Below the pieces are notes generated by a model, which was given only the letters and a program-made list of their open reading frames with translations, made no database searches and was not told the DNA's origin. A stretch of 64,000 nucleotides of DNA from Camellia lanceoleosa. Taxonomy: Eukaryota > Streptophyta > Magnoliopsida > Ericales > Theaceae. Positions 56,330-64,000 of this stretch are shown piece by piece. How positions within the stretch are numbered: the first letter of the stretch is position 1; the number at the start of each line of letters is the position of its first letter. Location of the stretch: positions 124,039,429 to 124,103,428 of the forward strand of contig CM045770.1 of assembly GCA_025200525.1 (NCBI GenBank). The letters are read 5' to 3'. Position numbers and translations under genes: made by a program.

Positions 56330-56600
56330 CGTGGTGCACAATAGCAGTGAGAGGCGCGTGGCGCACAGTAGCAGAAACGGTGCATGCGGGTGCACAGTAG
56401 CAAGAACGATGCATGTGGGTGCACGAGAGCAAGAATGGCGCACGCGGGTACACGGTAGCAGGAGCGGCGTACACGGGTACATAGTACCAGGAACGGCGCA
56501 TGCTGGTACATGGTAGTAGGAGCGGCGCACGCAAGTGCACGGTAGCAAGAATGGCGCACGCGGGTGCACAGTAGCAGGAACGACGCGTGTAGGAAAAAGG
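56330..56600. repeat. 29-bp minisatellite in the copia leader
   Basis: About eight units of 29 bp (AGCAAGAATGGCGCACGCGG followed by GTACACGGT, with variants), preceded by more degenerate units to about 56290. It lies in the leader between the primer-binding site and gag. The ORFs of 183, 114 and 82 residues over it are artefacts of the repeat. Confidence 0.9.
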
Positions 56601-56937
56601 GCTGATGTCAGGATGACGTGAGCAATCAACGGAAAGGCTTATGTTTGCATGTGGGAGAGTGGCGGCGGAAAACTGGATGCGCCGACTAAAAAAGCGGCGC
56701 GTGAGAGCGAGTGAGGAGGTTTTTTGTGACTTTTCTGGTGGCGTTGGAACCAGGGCACAATTTCAAGCACTGTGGGAAATTTTTATAAAATTTCGGTCAA
56801 CAATGATGATGGAACAGTGACGAAATAGTGTTATGGAACAAAGGATGGTGTATTGATGAAAAAGAAGAGAGATGCTATAATGTCACTATGTACGGGCAAT
56901 AAGCAAGAGAAAAGAAGAGTTAGGATTCAAGACCTAC

Positions 56938-56949
56938 GCTCTGATACCA
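56938..56949 (-). promoter_or_regulatory. Primer-binding site
   Basis: The minus strand reads TGGTATCAGAGC, an exact initiator tRNA-Met-type site directly after the 5' LTR. Confidence 0.92.
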
Positions 56950-57132
56950 TGTTAGAATGGTTGAAAGAAAGAGAGAGAAAAAGAAAATTGTGTATATGTA
57001 TTATATGAATAACCATGTATAAGAGCTCCTATATATAGGAGAGTGATACAATCCTAATCTAATTCTAATTCTAATTCCTAATTTATGATATACATTAACA
57101 ATGATATACATTGATTAGGATATACATTAACA
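56950..57132 (-). repeat. copia 5' LTR
   Basis: 183 bp, partner of 49328-49488. It is longer because of an extra ATATACATT unit and an extra CTAATT unit. Confidence 0.92.
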
Positions 57133-57137
57133 GATGT

Positions 57138-57789
57138 TGTGCCATTTTATTACAATTTTAACTGAAACTATTAACACATACATTCTACAATAATCAATCA
57201 ATGTACAAATTATTGTAAATAGTTAAATCAAATTATGATGTGAAATAATAATTTTCAATACTAAAATAAATCACAACACATGTATGACCTACTAATTTAC
57301 AAGATCCAATTAAATAGACTAGCACAACACTTATTTTTAGTTATAATAAATAATTGAAGTGGTAATCTTGGTTCTTTTAATATTATACCTAGAATTTTCA
57401 GAACATAAATTTTGTAGTTAAAATTACAAATAAATTATTTAGACAATTCTAAAATTCATGTAAAGCTCAAAAATGTTCAACAAAATGTTATGGTCATTTG
57501 TCAAAACGAATTTCCCAAAATAAATTATAAATAATTCTACAAAATTACAAGAAATTACATGGCATAGATTCGTCACATTTTGTTAAAATAATTTCACACC
57601 GAAATTTATAAATCCCATAACATGAAGCAAAATCAATGAAACTAGACTTCTCAAATTTCATATTTAACTCAGAAAATACCAGATTTGATCTAATATAGGA
57701 TTTTTAGTGATTTTTCAAACATGAAGCAAAATTTGTCTAAAAATCTATATTCATATAAATTCGTACAAAGCTAAAATAATTGATAAATT
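57138..57789. other. AT-rich non-coding DNA
   Basis: Nothing recognised. It separates the copia element from the Tat-type element. Confidence 0.5.
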
Positions 57790-58081
57790 TTTTTTTTTTG
57801 GGTGATCTAGACATCATTCTTAACAATCTTATAAAGAAACTGTATGGGGAACAAATATTCCGTAGTGGCCGTACTCCTTTCGTCAAAGCTCTGCTTCTAT
57901 CCGATCGACCTACGAACACAACGGTGGTGAGCTACCTGGCGTTGTGTGGCCGGAAAACCCCTCTGACGGTCAAGTTAGCACACACTCAGAGATCGAGAGA
58001 GAGAGAGAGAGAGAGGGGGAGATGAGTGTTTAGGTTCTCACCAAATGATGTTCCATCCCCAGCATGGGGGGCGCAATCATG

Positions 58082-58089
58082 CTTATATA
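58082..58089 (-). promoter_or_regulatory. LTR TATA box (minus)
   Basis: TATATAAG on the minus strand, about 60 bp upstream of a CT-rich leader. Confidence 0.6.
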
Positions 58090-58189
58090 CTTTTTGCGCA
58101 CAAATCTGCTCCCATTAGTCTCTTGATACGTGGTGCTGCTTTCTCATCTGTCAGCACAAAATCTAGCGGACACCACCTAACCAAACCGC

Positions 58190-58580
58190 CAGACAACATT
58201 AGCGGGAACTCGGCAGCCCAACGGCATCACCTCGGTCTTCCATGACCGTGCTGGGTAACGAGTTTGAGTACTCCACCCACCGAGCTCCTTAACAGCCGAG
58301 CTCGGTAGCATTCCGGCAGAACTGAGCTCAAGATAGCTCGAGCCAGTGAACAGAATGCCTTTCCCGCCGAGATACGCATGCGAACCATGGAACCCGAATT
58401 GGCAGGTGATCATCTCGGTCAAGTTAGCTCAGTCCAAACACAGGACCTCGACCTCCGGCCTGGGCCTCAACCGAGCAGGACCAGCTCCAGGGAGGCCCCA
58501 GTTAGCTCGGCCTAGGAAGAGAGGGCTAAGTCTTGACCGAGTAAAACCTACTCTCGACAGGCCCAAGTTAGCTCGGCCTT
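58190..58580. repeat. AGCTCGG word cluster
   Basis: GAGCTCGG/AGCTCGGCC-type words near 58208, 58279, 58293, 58322, 58336, 58430, 58503 and 58569. They lie between the minus-strand TATA box (58082-58089) and the plus-strand TATA box (58904-58909). Confidence 0.7.
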
Positions 58581-58903
58581 ATTCTATCCGGCTTCTATCA
58601 TGGCCCAAAGCCAGATTATAAATTTCCCTCTCAATTGCCCCTTAATTCCATCCGTGCAAGTGTGACTGAGATTACACGATCCGACTGGGGTAGATTCTCC
58701 CCCGGTTCACAGTTCGCAAGACGTTAACCGTGCTAATCCCTTTGCTCGGCTTTCTGATTTGCTCGGCTGACGCCTCAACTCACCTTCATGTCTCTTCAAT
58801 ACTAACGCCGCCGTAAATAGGGACACGCGTCGATCACTTATTGGCCTCGAGCAGCCAACCCAGACGTCTCCTCATATTCGAAATTTTGGCGGCTCTTTTC
58901 CCC

Positions 58904-58909
58904 TATAAA
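58904..58909 (+). promoter_or_regulatory. TATA box of the antisense ORF
   Basis: CCCCTATAAACGCACC on the plus strand, followed by a pyrimidine-rich leader. A likely leader intron runs from GTAAGT (59057) to CTGCAG (59471-59476). Confidence 0.55.
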
Positions 58910-59532
58910 CGCACCACATCCCCCTTTCATTCTTTTCTTACTGTCTCACCTTCGTTCCAGACGAACTAAAGCTCTAGTGCCATCCTCTCTATTCAAACGT
59001 TGTTCTTGCCTTGGATTGAGTTTGTGCTCGAAGAATCAGCTCTTGCCTTTACACTGGTAAGTTCTTCGAATCTCTTTATTGCTTCTTTATTCATTATTTC
59101 ACATTCTAGGGTACAAAAACGATAGATTCTAAGATGTAGCTCCCCAAAAACCCCCTTTTGCCCCTATTCTCATTATTGTTCTTCAACTTCAGTGATGAAC
59201 ACATGAAGATCTGGGGCGGACCGGGCTCCAGGTGGTATTTTGATCCCAAAAAACACCTAAATCGAGCAAATTGTGAGTTTGCAAAAACTCCATAAGAACC
59301 GAGGTAGGTAGAGTATTTGACCGCTCGACGGGCTAACATCTGGTCCATTTGAGCGGCCAAGCTTCTGGATTTACCTTCATGACCGAGGTGGTCTGGTACT
59401 CCATATGACCGAGCTAAAGTCAAGCTCGTTTTGCGCGACCGCGCTCCCACTTACACTTACCCTTATTTTCCTGCAGAGTCCAAAGGGACCACGCACCAAT
59501 ACTGAGGCTCTCTAAGGCCGAGCGGCCATTAA

Positions 59533-61460
59533 TTGAGAATTTTGACAAACCAAAACAGCCGTGCTAAATCCACTCGGCTACACATGGGGTGCTGCCGCTT
59601 CCTGGTTGACACGCCGATCACATTAGCTGCGTTCCGGGAAGAATATGGCGTCCCCACTAATGTTCACCTCGAGCTCAGTGAGGAGGACACCACTCCCTGG
59701 GACAGATTAGACTAATGCCCTTTCACTGTGCTCTCCATAATAGAAGGTGGCCTCCGCTTCCTGGTTAACCCCCTAATGTGCGAGTTCTTGTGGCGCACCG
59801 GGCTAGCACCAACCCAAGTTTCAACCAACACTTACCGCATAATAAACGGGGTGGCCGAGCTGAACAACCGGCTAGGAACCAACCTAGGATTAGCCGAGAT
59901 ACTTCGCCACTATACCCTCGGGCGTACAGGCAACGGCCTTGCCTACTACTTAAAGATTAGACCGGGCAAGGAGAAGTTAGTAACCGGCACCCTGGACAAA
60001 GACATGCACGACGATGACTTTTTCTGGGTGTCCGGTAATTATGAAATAGCCGAGGTGCCGGGCTGGTATATCAGCAAGAACTTCGGTTCAACATGTAAGC
60101 CGCGCTAACTGCCCGGTCAAATTACTTTCCTTCACTATTTTTGTACTAATGCGCTTTGTTCCTTTCCTCTTTGCAGCCATCGAAGCATTGCAAGCCAACT
60201 ACCATAATCCCAGCGAAGCAGCCATCAGAACCGTGCTGCGGTACCGTAACCGAGATTGTCACGATCTTCTCAGCTACGTACCAACTTACAGATACTCCGC
60301 TCCTCGCCGAAGTAGAGTAACAGACTTTCTTCGAGCACCGTCTCCACCTCCTGATCCAACACTACCGGACATGCCCCTAATCTGGCTGACAAAAGCAGAA
60401 GAGATGGCCAAAAGAAGCCGCATCAAAAATCTCATCACTGATACATCCACTGAGCTGCCAAGCATACCTTCTCGCGCGGCTGCTGCCAGTCAATCAAGCG
60501 GGGCCGTGGTTGCATTGGCGTTAACTGTAGCTGTGCAGACAAGCAAGGAAAGCCACCGCACCGGGAAGAGGCCTCGCGTCGCCAATCCCTCAGCCAAGCT
60601 CATTGCGGAGCTGAACACCGAGCAACCAGTGGTCACAGCTGACCCAACACCCCCCAGGAAGCCTCAATTAAAGCACCGGGGAAAAGAGATCCCGGCCAGT
60701 GCTTCGGTCAAAGGGGATAAAGAGCACTTCCTTGCCTTCGACCTAACAAAAGCCATGTTCCTGCCGAGCGATGTAACCGACAGCGACCACGTGCCGGACA
60801 CTCGGCTCGTAAAGTCCTTGGTCAAGTCCATGACCCGGGTAAGAATTTCACATGCTTTAAAATTTTTCCAAGTGTTTGCTCGGTTTCCTTTCTCTAATCA
60901 AACTCTTGTTGTAGGCCATCCAGAAACAACATCTGGTGATGGAGTGGATTCATCGACTCTGGCAGAAAGCGACCGACGATGCCAGCCAGGTTGAGCATCT
61001 GCAGACCGAGCTGGGACGGTCAAAGGCCCTTTTGGAGATTACAAATTCAGACAACTCCAAATTGCTTAGTCAACTTGGGGCCGCCGAGAAAGAAAGGGAC
61101 GCTCTTCGGGCCGAGCTCGAGGCGTTAAAGCAAGCAAGGAAGAATGAACTGGACGAAGCGAACAACGAAGGTTTCAAGGAGGCCGAGGAAAGCTATACCA
61201 AGCAAGTCGAGGCCACAAGGACGTTTTCTTTAAGTCCGGCTGGAAGACTGCTTGCGAATAGCTCGGCCAGGGATCTAGAACCAACATGTTTGGCCTCTCC
61301 CCCAGCTGCATTTCTGCCGAAGTACATGGTGCCTTATGCCAATGATGTCTTCAGCGCGTTACAGGCTAAGGTTGAGGAAGAAGTAGCAGACGAAGCCAAG
61401 GAAAATGTTGAGGGAGAAAACCACCCGAAGCAGCCCGGCCAGGTAGAGACCGGCGTCTAA
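59533..61460 (+). CDS. Antisense extra ORF of Tat-type element, 'putative gypsy type transposon' domain, three exons
   Basis: Three exons join in phase: 59533-60094, 60177-60838 and 60915-61460 (1770 bp, 590 codons). Introns are 60095-60176 (GTAAGC..TTGCAG) and 60839-60914 (GTAAGA..GTAG). Exon 1 reads ITLAAFREEYGVPTNVHLEL, then LRFLVNPLMCEFLWRTGLAP, the pattern of the plant 'putative gypsy type transposon' domain (PF04195-like), whose function is unknown. Exon 2 has a basic linker (HRTGKRPRVANPS). Exon 3 is a Glu/Lys/Leu-rich coiled coil (QVEHLQTELGRSKALLEI region) with an acidic tail. One TAA (59713-59715) interrupts exon 1. Translation start is unresolved; a leader intron probably precedes. 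It is convergent with pol and shares the 58-bp repeats as its 3' flank. Confidence 0.8.
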
Positions 61461-61679
61461 GACAAAACAACCACGGTCGATCTGGAGGCAACCACAACCG
61501 GGGATGATTTCGCCGACCTGTCCCCCTTAGTGTAGTTTTTTGTCTTTTCTTTTCTGTTTTTAAGAATGTAACCGGGCTGCCAGCCCCTCCGTATGTAATT
61601 CTGTTTTATATCAATGAAATGTTTTGATTTCGCTAAGTGTTGCAATTATCTCAGCAGGAACAATTAACCAAAATGCCAA

Positions 61680-62355
61680 CTACTTTAGCTGGGGTAAAGC
61701 ACCTCGGCTAAACCTTTTGAGTTGGGCAAGTCACCAATTCATCTAGCCGAGATAAGCCATCTCAGTTGGAACCATAGTTGATTAAATCATTGACTCAATT
61801 AACCAGACTAAAACTTCCCGGTTGAAACCACAAAGTTGAGTAAATCATCAACTCAAACAACCGGAGTAAAACATCTCTGCTGGAATCTCAAAGTTGAGTA
61901 AGTCATCAACTCATTCAACCGGAGTAAAATATCTCGGTTGAAATCTCAAAGTTGAGTAAGTCATCAACTCATTCAACCAGAGTAAAGCATCTCAGTTTAA
62001 ATCATAAAGTTGAGTCAATCATCAACTGATTCAATCGGAGTAATACATCTCGGTTGAAATCATAGATTTGAGTAAACCATCAACTCATTCAACCGGAGTA
62101 AAATATCTCGGTTGAAATATCAGAATTGAGTAAACCATCAACTCATTCAACCGGAGTGAAACATCTCGGTTGAAATCACAGAGTTGAGTAAATCATCAAC
62201 TCAATCAACCGGAGTAAAACATTTCGGTTGAAATCACAGAGTTGAGTAAATCATCAACTCAATCAACCGAAGTAAAACATCTCGGTTGAAATTACAGAGT
62301 TGAGCAAATCATCAGCTCATTTAACCGGAATAAACACATCTCGGTTTAAATCTCA
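61680..62355. repeat. 58-bp tandem repeat array
   Basis: GTTGAG(T) anchors fall at 61720, 61777, 61835, 61893, 61951, 62009, 62067, 62125, 62183, 62241 and 62299, an almost invariant 58-bp period. Each unit carries an ACCGGAGTAAAACATCTCGG block followed by TTGAAATCACAGAGTTGAG. Units become less regular at the left edge. It lies between the convergent antisense ORF and pol. Confidence 0.95.
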
Positions 62356-62490
62356 AAGTAAGCGTCGAAAACAACAGAATGCTTCAGCAAAGATAAGTCA
62401 CTTCTATTATGTATGACAAAAAGCGTGTTACATTCAGAAGTATAGGGAGAGAAAGTCTTTTCACAAAAAATTACATAAGAACGTAAAATG

Positions 62491-64000
62491 TTAAAAATAA
62501 TACAGTTTGAGGTTGGCCGCATTCCATGGTCGGGGTATGCCTTTTCCATCCAAATCTTCCAAGTGGTATGCCGCCTTGCCCGCCAGACCGGTTATCTTGT
62601 AAGGCCCTTCCCAGTTTGCTCCTAGCTTGCCTTCCCCCGGCACCAGTGTGTTGCCCATCACCTTTCTTAAAACCCAATCCCCAACTTTGAATGCTGGGGT
62701 GCACTGTTTTGTTGTATTTTCTGGAAAGCTCTTGTTGGTATGCGGCCACATGGATTAGAGCCTTGTCTCGGCGCTCTTTCACTACGTCTAATTCCAGGGC
62801 GACGGCTTCAGAGTTCAACTTGGGCTCAAAACTTTCACTGCGGAGGGTGGGCATGCCAACTTCCAATGGGATGACCGCCTCTATGCCATATGCCAAGGCA
62901 AAAGGAGTTTCCCTGGTAGATCGCCTCAGGGTCGTCCAGTATGCCCAAAGGACACTTGGGAGTTCCTCGGTTCATTTTCCTTTGGCTTTCTCAAGTCTTT
63001 TCTTCAACCCATCAAGAATGGTCTTGTTTGATGCTTCAGCTTGGCCGTTGGACTGCAGGTAAGGCGGGGTAGAGTTGTAGAATTCGATCTTTAATTCTTC
63101 ACAAAATCCTCTGAATAAGCGCCTGTCAAATTGGTTGCCATTGTCAGAAATCAGAATCTTGGGGACGCCAAACCGCGTTACCACATTCTGCCAGACAAAC
63201 CGTTTGACGTCTTTCTCCTTGATAGTTATTAAGGGCTTAGCTTCAACCCATTTGGTGAAGTAATCCGTAGCCGTGATGAAGAACTTCTGGTTGCTTGGTG
63301 CCGTCGGGAGTGGTCCCACTATGTCTAGCCCCCACATCGCAAAAGGCCAAGGGCTTGTGAGGGGAAGAAGTTCTCTGGCCGGCTGGTGAATTTGGTGGGC
63401 GAACTTTTGGCACTTCTTATATTTGCGAACATATTTCTGAGTGTCTGCTTGCATGCACGGCCACCAATATCCTTCCAAGATAGCACGGTAGGCCAAAGAT
63501 CTTGCCCCGATGTGACTGCCGCATATGCCTTCATGAATCTTGTACAGGAAAGCTTCCATGCTGTTGGGATGTACACACTTGAGGTAAGGACCGGTGAAAG
63601 ACTTCTTGTATAAAGTGCCAGATGGAGAGAGCCAAAACCACTTTGACTTCACCCGGACTTTATGCGCTTCATTTTTGTCGGCTAGAAGGGTCCATTCTTT
63701 CAAAAAGAGAATGATAGGGTCTATCCAGGAAGGACCTAGCTCGTTGCAGAGTACTTATGTCTGCTCAGTTTCCTCGATGCTAGTCCTAGGAAGAAACTCA
63801 ATCAAGAGAGGGCTGGGAGATGTTTTATCGACCATGGAAGCTAGACCGGCTAACTCATCCGCACGGCTATTGTCTTCCCGGCCAATTTGTTGGACCCTGA
63901 TTGCCTGGAATCACTTGATGTGTTCTCTCACTAGAGCTTGGTACTTGGCCATTCTATCGTCTTTGGCTTCGTAGACTCTGGACACTTGGTTGACAACAAG
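62491..64000 (-). pseudogene. Tat-type gypsy pol: RNase H end and integrase (partial)
   Basis: Runs in from beyond the window. 63710-64000 is the end of RNase H (SRVYEAKDDRMAKYQ, then NSRADELAGLASM). The integrase, 62972-63703, has the zinc-binding histidines and cysteines (KIHEGICGSHIG, then CMQADTQKYVRKYKKCQ), the core aspartates (MWGLDIVGPLP; ILISDNGNQFD) and the glutamate region (SNGQAEASNKTILDGLKKRL). The C-terminal part continues with MAYGIEAVIPLEVGMPTLRS and ends LKLYYF at 62491. Damage is light: stops near 63757 and 63914, a TGA at a tryptophan-like position near 62970, and a one-base shift near 62700 within the VGDWVLRKV region. Confidence 0.92.

Larger units (their letters stand above)
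49328..57132 (-). mobile_element. Ty1/copia retrotransposon, interrupted by a solo LTR
   Basis: 7.8 kb on the minus strand, with the perfect duplication GATGT (49323-49327 and 57133-57137). LTRs are short (161 and 183 bp), starting TGTTAGAATGG and ending ACA. The primer-binding site is intact, and the polypurine tract abuts the 3' LTR. Gag, protease, integrase, reverse transcriptase and RNase H occur in copia order (integrase before reverse transcriptase). RNase H is split by 49897-52316. Many stops; the clade is not assigned. Confidence 0.93.
57790..58633 (-). repeat. Putative 3' LTR of the Tat-type element
   Basis: On the minus strand a purine-rich tract (AAGGGGCAAT, near 58634-58645) precedes TGAGAGGGAAATTTATAATC, the proposed LTR start. 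TATATAAG (58082-58089) is followed by a (CT)n leader (57999-58022 on the other strand). The left boundary lies somewhere at 57780-57850 and is not resolved. Confidence 0.5.
57790..64000 (-). mobile_element. Ty3/gypsy Tat-type element, 3' part, with antisense ORF
   Basis: Reading right to left (element sense, minus strand): pol from RNase H to integrase (64000-62491), a 58-bp tandem-repeat region (62355-61680), a convergent antisense ORF (59533-61460, plus strand), then the 3' LTR (about 58633-57790). The element runs past the window, so its 5' LTR and gag are not seen. Pol-proximal tandem repeats and an antisense extra ORF between pol and the 3' LTR are known in Tat-lineage elements (Grande-like). 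Pol is only lightly damaged, suggesting a younger insertion than the Tekay elements. Confidence 0.85.

Noticed and set aside
56078..56629. ORF of 183 residues upstream of copia gag
   Set aside because: Mostly translation of the 29-bp minisatellite. The real gag start is near 56143.
1..64000. tRNA, rRNA or intact host genes
   Set aside because: None recognised by eye. A covariance-model scan and a protein search would be needed to exclude small ones.

Overview
This window is gene-poor nuclear DNA from a flowering plant, most likely a eudicot. The base composition is AT-rich, and almost everything that can be recognised is transposable-element DNA: Ty3/gypsy Tekay/Del-type and Tat-type elements, a Ty1/copia element, several solo LTRs, CACTA ends, a Stowaway-like MITE and Helitron 3' ends. 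I cannot name the species. I found no intact host gene, no tRNA and no rRNA. The only recognisable host-gene material is a broken three-exon fragment of a D-isomer-specific 2-hydroxyacid dehydrogenase (28990-32731, minus) and a frame-scrambled first-exon-like piece at 1994-2298.

Layout. 1-7959 holds AT-rich DNA with a 1.5-kb terminal-inverted-repeat (TIR) element, a possible gene fragment, a Helitron 3' terminus and a second 1.3-kb TIR element. 7960-21538 is one old LTR ('family B') split by two later insertions: a full Tekay element on the minus strand (8102-17535, TSD ATTGA) and a solo LTR (19133-21094, TSD AGTCT). 21539-23402 is mostly featureless but contains a second Helitron 3' end. 23403-35626 is bounded by CACTA-type ends with GCGACGGC subterminal words. 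It contains eleven ~179-bp satellite-like monomers, the dehydrogenase fragment, two solo LTRs of one family in opposite orientation (26655-28778, TSD AATAA; 29953-31919, TSD AAAAT), a MITE and about 1 kb of GA-rich DNA. 35627-38101 holds a GC-rich TIR element with a 34-bp perfect palindrome and an LTR fragment. 38102-49097 is a second Tekay element (plus strand) whose 5' LTR is truncated and whose pol is split by a 3.2-kb LTR-like insertion. 49328-57132 is a copia element (minus, TSD GATGT) split by a family B solo LTR (49897-52316, TSD AGAAT). 57790-64000 is the 3' part of a Tat-type gypsy element (minus). It carries pol, an array of 58-bp tandem repeats, and a spliced antisense ORF on the plus strand.

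The most striking pattern is not a gene. LTRs of several unrelated families carry dense clusters of one short, CpG-rich, usually palindromic word: GTCGAC, CTCGAG, GCCGGC, GGCC-NNN-GGCC or AGCTCGG. In the Tekay elements the cluster lies in U3 just upstream of the TATA box. Related LTRs carry different words in the same slot, and LTRs of different families can share a word. The Tat element puts such a cluster between two divergent TATA boxes, one for the LTR and one for the antisense gene.
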